A DNA stretch of 64,000 bases from UBA7672 sp041166025 (GCA_041166025.1 JBEAMJ010000076.1:30301-94300); one strand, 5' to 3'. Positions 46,907-54,880 are shown, numbered from the stretch's first letter. The notes: a model not told the origin generated them from the letters alone. Numbers and translations: made by a program.

Positions 46907-47186
46907 GACGTTGAAGCTCCGGTCACACCCAGACAGCCATCCCCAGGACGGCCTTACCGAGCACTACAAGTCGGCGTCCCAACAATCCAGAAGGGGAACG
47001 AAAGGCAGGCGAGGAGGCAATTCCGCTGGATTTCTGCAGGTATGGCCGCAAGGAGGGGTCCGACCAAGCGCAACCGCGCCCGGGTGCGCCAGGCCTCGCC
47101 AGGTCGCGGCCTCCCGGCTACCAGTGGCGCTGGTCTTACCGGAATTACCCTTCGCGCCGCTGCGGAAGGCAGACCGGTCCGACCGG

Positions 47187-47792
47187 TCACACCCGATAGT
47201 TGAAGCTGATGCTGACGCGCTGGCTGGCGGCCCGGTTGACGGTCACCTCGTGACGAAGCCAGCTCTCCCAGAGTAGGACCTCACCTGCCCTTGGTGCGAC
47301 ATAGACGAACCGGCGGCGCTCCGCATCGGCGTCCTCGCGCGGGGCCGGAGCGGCCATCATCATGGGCAGCCGCGGGTCCTCGAACTTGAGCGAGGAAGCG
47401 CCATCGGGCGCCCGCACATAGTATGTCCCCGAGAGAATGCAGTGCGGATGGATATGGCCTGTGTGCGAGCCACCCGGGTCAAGCACATTGACCCAGATGT
47501 TGTCGAGCTTCAGTCGCCGGCCGCCGAGGTCCATCTGCAGATGCGCGGCAAATATCTCGATGTGTGTCTTCAGTACACGGACGAGCTGATCAAAACATGT
47601 CGCGCGGCGGGGCAGGTCGTCGAGCGAGGCGTAGGACGTGTAACCCTGATAGCCGTGCTCGCGGCACCAGGCGCGCCCGGCCTTGTCCTCCCTGGCGAGC
47701 ATCCTTGCTGCATCGAGAAGGTCAGCGTTGAGTTCGGCGTCGCCGATGCTCTCGCGATAGATCTCTGTTACAAAGTGACGGTTGATCGGCAT
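47187..47792 (-). CDS. Putative 2OG-Fe(II) oxygenase
   Basis: A 201-residue protein resembling the TIGR02466-type 2-oxoglutarate/Fe(II) oxygenase family. Visible core: VNVLDPGGSHTGHIHPHCILSGTYYV (metal His cluster), then LLWESWLRHEVTVNRAASQRVSISFNYRV, with the distal His in RHEV and an Arg that would bind 2-oxoglutarate. The ATG at 47792 (MPINRHF) is the only sensible start. Substrate unknown. It precedes mnmE by 280 bp with no gene recognised between. Confidence 0.82.
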   Translation of the reverse strand: MPINRHFVTEIYRESIGDAELNADLLDAARMLAREDKAGRAWCREHGYQGYTSYASLDDLPRRATCFDQLVRVLKTHIEIFAAHLQMDLGGRRLKLDNIWVNVLDPGGSHTGHIHPHCILSGTYYVRAPDGASSLKFEDPRLPMMMAAPAPREDADAERRRFVYVAPRAGEVLLWESWLRHEVTVNRAASQRVSISFNYRV

Positions 47793-47960
47793 GCGCAATG
47801 ACTAGCACATGCATGCCCACAATGCGCCAGCGCCGTTGTGCGGCAACGCTTCGCTCACTCACATCACGCCGTCGAGATTTCTCGAAGATGCGTCTGGCGT
47901 TCGCATTCCGGTAAGGCGCGTCGCGCATTCTTGCTCGTGTCGGGCGAGCGAGGAGTGCGA

Positions 47961-48173
47961 ATGTACGAGCAGGTGCGTGAACCGGAATGGGCGCCGGAAG
48001 CGGACGAAGAAGGCAGGAGGAGCAGACGAACATGGTCGATCGAGGACCTGAGAAACAGGCTGGGCGTGGCGGCGCCCGAGGCGCAAGCGGCGTCCCGCAG
48101 GACTGAACCACCGATGATGACGCTGGAGCCGCCGCGAATCGTGCGGCGTGGCGTGGCCGCAGCCGCGGCGTAA
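47961..48173 (+). CDS. Small charged hypothetical protein, 70 aa
   Basis: A 70-residue plus-strand frame in the spacer between the 2OG-oxygenase and rho. The ATG at 47961 follows GAGGAG at good spacing. Sequence MYEQVREPEWAPEADEEG, then RRTWSIEDLRNRLGV, is hydrophilic and rich in Glu, Arg and Ala. A bidirectional terminator at 48202-48232 lies 28 bp past the stop, as expected for a real transcript. No family is recognised. It is the only plus-strand gene in the 41-52.6 kb block. Confidence 0.5.
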   Translation: MYEQVREPEWAPEADEEGRRSRRTWSIEDLRNRLGVAAPEAQAASRRTEPPMMTLEPPRIVRRGVAAAAA

Positions 48174-48201
48174 CGCGGACCGGCGGACTGACCTGAAAAA
48201 G

Positions 48202-48232
48202 AAACCCCGCCTCCGGCTCGGAGGCGGGGTTT
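48202..48232. terminator. Bidirectional terminator of rho and the 70-aa gene
   Basis: A perfect 13-bp stem (AAACCCCGCCTCC and complement) with a 5-nt loop. On the minus strand the stem is followed by CTTTTTC (end of rho); on the plus strand by TTGC. Confidence 0.85.
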
Positions 48233-48256
48233 TGCATTTCCGGATCGCGGCAATTC

Positions 48257-49546
48257 CTAGTTGTTCATCGCCGAGAAGAATTCCGCGTTCGTCTTGGTCT
48301 GCTTGATCTTGTCGAGCAGGAACTCGATCGCATCCTGTGCGCCCATCGGGTTGAGGATGCGGCGGAGGATGTAAATCTTCTGCAGCTCCTTGCCGTCGGT
48401 GAGCAGCTCCTCTTTCCGCGTGCCGGATTTGAGGATGTCGATCGCCGGGAAGACGCGTTTGTCGGAGACCTTGCGATCGAGGATGATCTCGGAGTTACCC
48501 GTGCCCTTGAATTCCTCGAAGATGACCTCGTCCATGCGCGAGCCGGTTTCAATGAGCGCGGTCGCGATGATGGTGAGCGAGCCGCCTTCTTCCAGGTTGC
48601 GCGCCGCGCCGAAGAAGCGTTTGGGCTTCTGCAGGGCGTTGGCGTCGACACCGCCGGTCAGCACCTTGCCGGAGGAGGGCACGACGGTGTTGTAGGCGCG
48701 GCCGAGGCGGGTGATCGAGTCGAGCAGGATCACGACATCCCGGCCGTGTTCGGCAAGGCGCTTGGCCTTCTCGATCACCATCTCGGCGACAGCCACGTGA
48801 CGTGTGGCTGGTTCATCGAAGGTCGAGGAGATCACTTCACCTTTCACCGAACGCTGCATGTCGGTGACTTCCTCGGGACGTTCGTCGATGAGGAGCACGA
48901 TCAGGTAGCATTCCGGGTGATTTTCGGCGACCGACTGCGCAATGTTCTGCAGCAGCACGGTCTTGCCGGTGCGCGGTGGAGCAACAATCAGCGCCCGCTG
49001 GCCCTTGCCGATCGGCGCGACGATGTCGATCACGCGTCCTGAACGGTCCTTTTTCGTCGGGTCCTTCGGCTCCATGTGGAGCCGTTCGTCGGGGTAAAGC
49101 GGGGTGAGGTTGTCGAACGGCACCTTGTGGCGGGCGCGCTCGGGATCCTCGAAATTGATCTGGGAGACGCGGACGAGGGCGAAATACCGCTCCCCGTCAC
49201 GGGGGCCGCGGATCGTGCCCTCGACGGTATCGCCCGTGCGCAGGCCAAGCTTCCGGATCTGCTGCGGGGCGACATAAATGTCGTCGGGTCCTGCAAGGTA
49301 GTTTGACTGCGGCGAGCGCATGAAGCCGAAACCGTCGGGCAGGACTTCGATCACGCCAAGGCCGACAATCTCGACATCGCGGTCCGCCAGCTCTTTCAGC
49401 ACCGCGAACATCAACTCCTGCTTGGAGAGCAGCGAGGCGCCTTCGACCTCAAGCTCCTCGGCCATCGCCAGGAGTTCGGCCGGCGTCTTTTTCTTGAGAT
49501 CGTTGAGAAGCACGCGCTCGTGCTCCTCGGTCACGTCATCAGTCAT
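48257..49546 (-). CDS. rho: Transcription termination factor Rho
   Basis: A 429-residue hexameric RNA helicase. The N-terminal Rho-N helix (LLNDLKKKTPAELLAMAEEL) and RNA-binding OSB fold (DGFGFMRSPQSNYLAGPDDIYV) are followed by the motor with Walker A VAPPRTGKTVLLQ near residue 180 and IVLLIDERPEEVTDM. Full length. The ATG at 49546 is preceded by a predicted leader of about 110 nt and a promoter at 49663-49691. Together with hemJ-hemH-hemE it forms a leftward block at the origin. Confidence 0.97.
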   Translation of the reverse strand: MTDDVTEEHERVLLNDLKKKTPAELLAMAEELEVEGASLLSKQELMFAVLKELADRDVEIVGLGVIEVLPDGFGFMRSPQSNYLAGPDDIYVAPQQIRKLGLRTGDTVEGTIRGPRDGERYFALVRVSQINFEDPERARHKVPFDNLTPLYPDERLHMEPKDPTKKDRSGRVIDIVAPIGKGQRALIVAPPRTGKTVLLQNIAQSVAENHPECYLIVLLIDERPEEVTDMQRSVKGEVISSTFDEPATRHVAVAEMVIEKAKRLAEHGRDVVILLDSITRLGRAYNTVVPSSGKVLTGGVDANALQKPKRFFGAARNLEEGGSLTIIATALIETGSRMDEVIFEEFKGTGNSEIILDRKVSDKRVFPAIDILKSGTRKEELLTDGKELQKIYILRRILNPMGAQDAIEFLLDKIKQTKTNAEFFSAMNN

Positions 49547-49662
49547 GGGAAAAGTAGATGTCCATGGAGCTTGTCCGGGAGTCTGCGCGGGACGCTTTGC
49601 GGGCGGGGACGCGGGCTGACAGACAATGGGAAGGGTTCATCGACCGGACGGCCGACGGGGCG

Positions 49663-49691
49663 TTTAGACCGCCAAAAGCCTGAACGGTCAA
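49663..49691 (-). promoter_or_regulatory. Predicted rho promoter
   Basis: On the minus strand TTGACC, a 17-bp spacer and TCTAAA (in GGTCTAAAC). Initiation near 49656 would give a leader of about 110 nt before the rho ATG. The -35 is three bases from the hemJ terminator hairpin. Confidence 0.5.
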
Positions 49692-49693
49692 GC

Positions 49694-49713
49694 GAAAAGG
49701 GCCGCTCGGCCCT
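49694..49713 (-). terminator. Terminator of hemJ
   Basis: A 7-bp stem AGGGCCG/CGGCCCT with a 2-base gap (so a slightly larger loop in RNA) followed on the minus strand by TTTTCGC, 3 bp after the hemJ stop. Confidence 0.6.
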
Positions 49714-49716
49714 GCC

Positions 49717-50145
49717 CTAGAAGGGCTGGATGACCACCAGGATGACCGCAAGAATCGCGACAATCATGGGAATTTCGTTGATCATCCGGAGCTTGCGGGG
49801 CTCGATCGGTCGCTCCCCGGCCGCCACCTTTCGCCCGAGCCCGATCAGGATGCCGTGGAAGGCGGACAGGCCGATGACAAGCAAGATCTTGCCCCAGAAC
49901 CAGGCCTGCGTGACATAGAATTCCCAGTTATCGCCGAACATCGCGAGGCCCATCAGCCAGACGAGGATCAGGGTGGGGGTGAGAATGATCCGGCGGGTGG
50001 AAGCAGCCGCCTTGTCCATGGCCGCCTCGAACCGCTCATCGCCCTGCGCCTCCAGCCGGTAGACCAGCAGGCGCGGATAGATCATCAGCCCCGCCATCCA
50101 GGCGATGACAAAGATGATGTGGATCGCGCGAAACCACTCGAACAT
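49717..50145 (-). CDS. hemJ: Protoporphyrinogen IX oxidase HemJ
   Basis: A 142-residue HemJ with four membrane helices, replacing HemY/HemG in many alphaproteobacteria. N-terminal FRAIHIIFVIAWMAGLMIYPRLLVYR carries the conserved His, and KILLVIGLSAFHG carries the second. The ATG at 50145 was chosen; the frame extends to a TTG at 50205 inside hemH. It oxidises protoporphyrinogen to protoporphyrin, the substrate of the ferrochelatase encoded immediately upstream. Confidence 0.9.
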   Translation of the reverse strand: MFEWFRAIHIIFVIAWMAGLMIYPRLLVYRLEAQGDERFEAAMDKAAASTRRIILTPTLILVWLMGLAMFGDNWEFYVTQAWFWGKILLVIGLSAFHGILIGLGRKVAAGERPIEPRKLRMINEIPMIVAILAVILVVIQPF

Positions 50146-50165
50146 TGCCCGCTCCCCGGCCTCCC

Positions 50166-51215
50166 TCAGGCGGCCTTGGTAACCGCTGGGCGCCGGTTCG
50201 GACAATCCTTTCGGTCGGCCGGGCAGATGCGGCCGCCACAGGCAGAGCGCACCCTGTCGTTTCCGCCATCGCCGGCTGCATCCTCGACGAGATCGGCGAG
50301 CGTTCCGATGAAGTCCTCGTCAATGCCAAGGGCAGGGGCCCGCAAATAGGTCTTGACCCCGAGCGCGTCAGCCAGGTGCCGGTACTCGATATCGAGTTCA
50401 ACAAGCGTTTCGATGTGCTCGGAAACGAAGGCGACGGGGGAAAGGAGGATCGCCTTTCCATCCGCAGCAGCCTTGCGGATCGACTCGTCTGTCGCCGGGC
50501 CGATCCATTTCAGCGGGCCGACACGCGACTGGTAGCAGACCTCGACCTCCCAGTCGGGCGGCAGCAGCGGCTTCAGTCTGGCTGCTGTGAGCTCCACCTG
50601 CCATTGATAGGGGTCGCCGGCCTGGACCACGGTTTCAGGCAAGCCGTGTGCTGACAGAAGGCAGCGGACATTCTCCGGCCGGCCGCCAGCTTCCCATGCC
50701 GCAACGAGCTTGCGGGCATGGGCGGCGATAAACCTGTCTGGATCGGGATAGCAGCACACTGTGACGCCGCCCGGGCCTTTGGCGTCGGCCCAGCTTTTCA
50801 GCGAAGAGGCCGTCGTTGTGGAGGAGAATTGGGGATAGAGCGGCAGGAGCACGACCTTGTCCGCGCCCCACGCCTTCACCTCGCGCACGGCGTCTGCGGC
50901 GTAGGGCTTCCAGTAGCGCATCGCGATGAAGGTCCTGGCGTTGCGGCCACGACTTGCAAGTTCGGCTTCCAGCGCTTCGGCCTGCTTGCGTGTTTCGGGA
51001 AGCAGGGGAGAACCGCCGCCCATCAGGGCATAGTTGGCTCGCGCACTTGCTGCGCGTGTCTTTGAGATCAGCCGTGACACCAGCCAGCGCACAGGCGGAG
51101 GCGAGCGGATGATGGCCGGATCGCTGAACAGGTTCTGCAGGAAGGGCTGGACATCCTCAGGGCCATCGGGGCCCCCCAGATTGAACAGGACAACAGCGAT
51201 TTTCTCGGAACTCAC
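50166..51215 (-). CDS. hemH: Ferrochelatase, with C-terminal cysteine cluster
   Basis: A 349-residue ferrochelatase inserting Fe(II) into protoporphyrin IX. Start FNLGGPDGPEDVQPFL, active-site His in LLSAHGLPE near residue 190, LSPVAFVSEHIETLVELD further on. The C-terminus has SACGGRICPADRKDC, three Cys that with another could ligate a [2Fe-2S] cluster, as reported for Caulobacter ferrochelatase. The ATG overlaps the hemE stop (ATGA). Confidence 0.96.
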   Translation of the reverse strand: MSSEKIAVVLFNLGGPDGPEDVQPFLQNLFSDPAIIRSPPPVRWLVSRLISKTRAASARANYALMGGGSPLLPETRKQAEALEAELASRGRNARTFIAMRYWKPYAADAVREVKAWGADKVVLLPLYPQFSSTTTASSLKSWADAKGPGGVTVCCYPDPDRFIAAHARKLVAAWEAGGRPENVRCLLSAHGLPETVVQAGDPYQWQVELTAARLKPLLPPDWEVEVCYQSRVGPLKWIGPATDESIRKAAADGKAILLSPVAFVSEHIETLVELDIEYRHLADALGVKTYLRAPALGIDEDFIGTLADLVEDAAGDGGNDRVRSACGGRICPADRKDCPNRRPAVTKAA

Positions 51216-52243
51216 GCAGAACCCCGCAGGGCGTGCAGCACACGTTCGACATGCGCAATCGGTGTTTCCGGCGTAACGCCGTGGCCGAGATTGAAGATGT
51301 GAGGGCGGTCCTTGAGGGCCGCGACAATTTCCCTGACGCGCGCTTCAAGGCCAGGTCCGCCGGCGACAAGGCGCATCGGGTCGAGATTGCCCTGGACCGG
51401 CATGCCCTTTGGCAGCATCGCGCTCGCACGTTTTAGCGGGATTGCGGTATCGAGGCCGACTGCATTCACGCCCGTTCGCTCCGCATAGTCCTGCACCAGC
51501 ATGCCTGCGCCGCGGGGGAAACCGAGGATTGGCTGCGTCACGCCCAGCGCGCGCAGCCGTTCTACGAGGCGCGCCGTGGGTCCGATCACCCAGCGCTCGA
51601 ACGCATCCTCTGGAAGACCTTCAGCCCAGCTCTCGAACAGCATCAATGCATCTGCGCCAGCATCGGCCTGCATCTTGAGGTAGTGCGCGCTGGCTTCGAC
51701 CAGATGCTCGAGCATGCCGTCGAGTTCGGCCGGATGCTCATAGCCAAAGCAGCGCGAATCCGCCTTGTCCGTACCGCCACGGCCTTCGATTGCGTAGACG
51801 CCCACCGTCCAGGGCGAGCCGGCAAAGCCGATGAGCGTGACAGCCGGATCAAGGCCCGCCCTGACGCGCTCGACCGTCTCGCCTACCGGCGCCAGCTTGG
51901 CCAGCACCTTCTCCAGGGGCACGCCGGCAAGATCCCTGGCCCTGGTCGCAGGCTCGACGCGCGGTCCTTCCCCTTCAAGGAAGCGGACATTGCGCCCCAT
52001 CGCGTCGAGGACCAGCAGGATGTCGGCAAACAGGATCGCGCCATCCATCCTGTAGCGCCGCACAGGCTGCAATGTCGCTTCAGCTGCAAGGGAAGGGGAA
52101 TAGCAGAAATCGAGAAAGTCCCGCGCCCGCGCCCTAACCTCGCGATACTCGGGAAGGTGGCGTCCAGCCTGTCGCATCATCCAGACAGGAACAGGATCAA
52201 TGCGCTCACCCTTGAGCACTCTGAGCAGCGGTTTCCCGTTCAC
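51212..52243 (-). CDS. hemE: Uroporphyrinogen decarboxylase
   Basis: A 343-residue HemE decarboxylating uroporphyrinogen III to coproporphyrinogen III. Signature VWMMRQAGRHLPEYR near residue 20, FADILLVLDAMG, and GFAGSPWTVGVYAIEG. The start is GTG 52243 with AGGTG upstream; an ATG at 52247 is out of frame. The neighbouring oriC on its 5' side is the diagnostic arrangement of alphaproteobacterial origins. Its promoter must lie inside oriC, so it may be cell-cycle controlled by CtrA. Confidence 0.97.
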   Translation of the reverse strand: MNGKPLLRVLKGERIDPVPVWMMRQAGRHLPEYREVRARARDFLDFCYSPSLAAEATLQPVRRYRMDGAILFADILLVLDAMGRNVRFLEGEGPRVEPATRARDLAGVPLEKVLAKLAPVGETVERVRAGLDPAVTLIGFAGSPWTVGVYAIEGRGGTDKADSRCFGYEHPAELDGMLEHLVEASAHYLKMQADAGADALMLFESWAEGLPEDAFERWVIGPTARLVERLRALGVTQPILGFPRGAGMLVQDYAERTGVNAVGLDTAIPLKRASAMLPKGMPVQGNLDPMRLVAGGPGLEARVREIVAALKDRPHIFNLGHGVTPETPIAHVERVLHALRGSA

Positions 52244-52403
52244 ACATCACCTGGCGCACAAGAGAAAGGAGAATCTTGAATCTGATTCATAGGGAATCTG
52301 GTGGTGATTAGTCGGTTCATAAGTCGGGGGAAACCGTCATCCCCAAACCGCACACATGTCCGCTCACCGTGAATCACCCAATGTTCCGACTCCGCCTCTC
52401 CCG

Positions 52404-52418
52404 TTTACGTTTCATTAA
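52404..52418. promoter_or_regulatory. Degenerate CtrA box in oriC
   Basis: TTTA, 7 bp, TTAA: one change from the CtrA motif TTAA-N7-TTAA, immediately left of the perfect box. Supports a cooperative pair of CtrA sites. Confidence 0.55.
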
Positions 52419-52426
52419 GCTCTTCG

Positions 52427-52442
52427 TTAACAGGACCTTAAC
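52427..52442. promoter_or_regulatory. Perfect CtrA box in oriC
   Basis: TTAACAGGACCTTAAC exactly matches TTAA-N7-TTAAC, the CtrA recognition site. In Caulobacter, phosphorylated CtrA binds the origin and blocks replication in swarmer cells. Confidence 0.85.
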
Positions 52443-52556
52443 GCGAGTCGAGTCCTGCGGGCGCGACTCATGGGCGCCATTTCGAAGAGTCTTTTCCAGT
52501 CGCTCCACCTGTCGACAACCATGTGACTCGCGCGTGCGCTGAATTGCTCGCCCGGC

Positions 52557-52565
52557 TTGTCCACA
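52557..52565 (+). promoter_or_regulatory. DnaA box in oriC
   Basis: TTGTCCACA, one mismatch from TTATCCACA, at the right end of the spacer. No second match with at most one mismatch was seen. Confidence 0.65.
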
Positions 52566-52626
52566 AACCGCTCCCAGCGGTAATGGGGATGAACGCCCCG
52601 GTGAGGGCGGAGATGCCGGCGAGCGG

Positions 52627-53445
52627 ATGACCTACGAGACCTATTTCAACGTGCACCTGGTCTCGGATTCGACGGGCGAAACCCTGAACGCCGTGATGCG
52701 CGCCGCCTGTGCCCAGTTCGACAACATCGCCCCGCTCGAACACAATTACTATCTGGTCCGGAGCCCCAAGCAGCTCGAACGCGTGCTCAAGGAGATCGAG
52801 AGCGCCCCCGGGGTCGTGCTTTACACCATCACCGACGAAGAGCTTCGCGCCCGCCTCGAAGAGCGCTGCCGGGAACTTGGCTCCCCCACGCTGGCGGTCA
52901 TCGATCCCGCGGTGAACATGCTCTCGCGCTATCTCGGACTCGCCTCGGCGCACAAGGTTGCCGGCCAATATCACCTCGACGCTGAATACTTCGCGCGCAT
53001 CGAGACCATCAATTTCGCACTCCAGCACGATGACGGCCAGCACACCGAGCGCCTGCGCGAGGCCGATGTCGTGCTGGTCGGCGTGTCACGGACGTCCAAG
53101 ACGCCGACCTGCGTCTATCTTGGCAATCGCGGCGTGAAAGCTGCCAACGTCCCGCTGGTCCCCGGCGTCGACGTGCCGGAGATACTCACAGGGCCGAACG
53201 CCCCGCTCGTCGTCGGGTTGAAAATCTCGCCCGACCGGCTGGTGCAGATCCGCCGCCAGCGCCTCCTCTCGCTCAACGAGCAGCCCGACACCTCCTATGC
53301 CGACGAGGAAAACGTCCAGCAGGAAATCACGGAAGCCAACCGCCTGTTCGCGCGCATGAAATGGCCGACCATCGATGTCAGCCGGCGCTCGGTCGAAGAA
53401 ACGGCCGCCGCGATTCTCAACATCATCCAGGACCATGAGCGGTGA
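52627..53445 (+). CDS. PPDK regulatory protein (PPSR, DUF299; RP001 homologue)
   Basis: A 272-residue bifunctional kinase/pyrophosphorylase family protein regulating pyruvate phosphate dikinase or PEP synthetase. It begins FNVHLVSDSTGETLNAVMRA and has the P-loop-like GVSRTSKTPT near residue 155, followed by YLGNRGVKAANVPLVPGV. The hemE-oriC-this gene order defines the origin in this class. It overlaps maf by a GTGA junction. No ppdK is in the window. Confidence 0.93.
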   Translation: MTYETYFNVHLVSDSTGETLNAVMRAACAQFDNIAPLEHNYYLVRSPKQLERVLKEIESAPGVVLYTITDEELRARLEERCRELGSPTLAVIDPAVNMLSRYLGLASAHKVAGQYHLDAEYFARIETINFALQHDDGQHTERLREADVVLVGVSRTSKTPTCVYLGNRGVKAANVPLVPGVDVPEILTGPNAPLVVGLKISPDRLVQIRRQRLLSLNEQPDTSYADEENVQQEITEANRLFARMKWPTIDVSRRSVEETAAAILNIIQDHER

Positions 53446-54059
53446 CCATCAGCTCCGCATCATCGGGTCATCGCCTGATCCTTGCATCAAAGAGCAGGGC
53501 GCGGGCCGCCGTCCTGCGCGGCGCGGGCCTCACGTTCGACCAGGTCGGCTCTGGCGTTGACGAAGACGCGCTCAAGGCGACGCTCCGCGCCGAAGGCGCC
53601 AGCGTGGCAAGACAGGCCGATCTGCTGGCGGAATCCAAGGCGTTGAAGGTCTCCCTGTCTCACGCCGGCATCGTTCTGGGTTGCGACCAGATGCTCGATC
53701 TCGAAGGGCAGGGCCTGGACAAGGTATCCACCCGCGCCGAAGCGGCCGATGTGCTCCGCCGACTTCGGGGCAAGACGCATGTCCTGCAGGGCGCGATTGT
53801 CGCCTGCATCGGCGGCGCGCCGGTCTGGCGCCATCTCGCCCAGCCGCGGCTTCGTGTGCGCAACTTCTCCGACGCCTTTCTCGAAGACTATCTTGACGCC
53901 ATCGGCGAGGCGGCCTTCGAGAGCGTGGGCTGCTACCAGCTTGAAGGTCTTGGCGCGCAGCTGTTCGACCACATCGAGGGCGATTACTTTTCCATCCTCG
54001 GCATGCCGCTGCTCCCGCTCCTGCAATGGCTGCGCGACCGGGGCTCGCTTGCCCAATGA
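53442..54059 (+). CDS. maf: Maf-family nucleotide pyrophosphatase
   Basis: A 205-residue Maf/HAM1-like house-cleaning NTP pyrophosphatase: ILASKSRARAAVLRGAGL at the start, LGCDQMLDLEG in the middle, and AFESVGCYQLEGLGAQLFDHIEGDYFSILGMPL at the end. The substrate (dTTP/UTP or m7GTP type) cannot be settled by eye. The start is GTG 53442, overlapping the PPSR stop. It overlaps aroE by ATGA. Confidence 0.9.
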   Translation: MTISSASSGHRLILASKSRARAAVLRGAGLTFDQVGSGVDEDALKATLRAEGASVARQADLLAESKALKVSLSHAGIVLGCDQMLDLEGQGLDKVSTRAEAADVLRRLRGKTHVLQGAIVACIGGAPVWRHLAQPRLRVRNFSDAFLEDYLDAIGEAAFESVGCYQLEGLGAQLFDHIEGDYFSILGMPLLPLLQWLRDRGSLAQ

Positions 54060-54880
54060 AGAATTCGCCCGGGCGCTTTGCAGTTGTCGGCGATCCGGTC
54101 GCCCACTCCCTCTCGCCGCTGATCCACAATGCCTGGATGGCAGCGGCCGGACTCGATGCACACTATGAACGCATCCACCTGCAGTCGTCGGACGCCGCGG
54201 CAGACCTGCGCGCCATGGCGCGCGCATATGACGGCCTAAATGTCACGCTTCCGCACAAGGTCGCGGCGCTCGCGGCCGCCGCGAAGTCCTCGCCCGAGGC
54301 GCACAGTGTCGGTGCAGCCAACACGCTCGTGGCCGAGGATGGCGGCTGGATGGCTCACAACACCGACATCGCCGGATTCGACGGGGCAATGCAGACGGCA
54401 TGCGGCCAGGACATCCGCGATCGTCATGTTCTGTTGATCGGGGCGGGCGGGGCCGCACGCGCCGCGGTGGTCAGCCTGCGCCGTGCCGGCGTTACGCTCA
54501 CGATAGCGAACCGTTCGGAAGCAAAGGCCGCCGCGCTCGCCGCCGAACTTGCACCCGCGGCGCGCGTGGCTGGCCTTGACGCCATTGAGCGAATGTCTGA
54601 ATCGGTCGATCTGGTCGTCAACTCCGCAAGCCTTGGCCATGCCGGTGAGTTGCTCCCGCAACTTGCCCCGGGCAGGGGGCGACCCTTTCTCGACCTGTCC
54701 TATGGCAAGGCAGCAGCGCCAACGCTTGCCGCGGCGGCCCAGGCCGGCTGGGTTGCGCATGATGGGCTCGTCATGCTGGTCGCCCAGGCTGCTGGCGCCT
54801 TCCGGCTCTGGTTCGGCATTGACCCCGACCAGAGCAGCGCCCTCGCTGCCTGCCGCACCGTGGTTGCAAACCGCACATGA
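54056..54880 (+). CDS. aroE: Shikimate dehydrogenase
   Basis: A 274-residue NADP-dependent enzyme reducing 3-dehydroshikimate. Seen: VVGDPVAHSLSPLIHNAWM (substrate pocket), LNVTLPHK with the catalytic Lys, NTDIAGFDG, and the Rossmann GAGGAARAAVVSL near residue 130. ATG 54056 overlaps the maf stop; an upstream in-frame ATG at 54026 is less likely. It overlaps coaE by ATGA. Confidence 0.95.
   Translation: MKNSPGRFAVVGDPVAHSLSPLIHNAWMAAAGLDAHYERIHLQSSDAAADLRAMARAYDGLNVTLPHKVAALAAAAKSSPEAHSVGAANTLVAEDGGWMAHNTDIAGFDGAMQTACGQDIRDRHVLLIGAGGAARAAVVSLRRAGVTLTIANRSEAKAAALAAELAPAARVAGLDAIERMSESVDLVVNSASLGHAGELLPQLAPGRGRPFLDLSYGKAAAPTLAAAAQAGWVAHDGLVMLVAQAAGAFRLWFGIDPDQSSALAACRTVVANRT

Larger units (their letters stand above)
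52271..52529. repeat. GANTC (CcrM-type methylation) site cluster in oriC
   Basis: Eleven GANTC sites start at 52271, 52278, 52284, 52294, 52371, 52388, 52445, 52450, 52465, 52487 and 52525. Four are packed in 28 bp at the left end. At roughly 64% G+C about one would be expected in this length. GANTC is the target of CcrM in cell-cycle-regulated alphaproteobacteria. Confidence 0.95.
52244..52626. other. oriC: Predicted chromosome replication origin (oriC)
   Basis: A 383-bp spacer between hemE and the RP001/PPSR gene, the known oriC location in Caulobacter and many other alphaproteobacteria. It has an AT-rich stretch (about 60% A+T in 52261-52320), a perfect CtrA box, a near-consensus DnaA box (52557-52565), TCCCCA motifs resembling weak W-boxes (52340-52345 and, reversed, 52584-52589), and eleven GANTC methylation sites. 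parS sites lie 5.5-9 kb to the left. The flanking genes diverge, matching bidirectional replication. No dnaA is adjacent, as is usual in this class. Confidence 0.88.

Noticed and set aside
46907..47186. Spacer between mnmE and the 2OG-oxygenase gene
   Set aside because: A 54-codon plus frame and a 78-codon minus frame exist, but both are Arg/Pro-rich with no ribosome-binding site, so neither is listed as a gene. No RNA or terminator was recognised.
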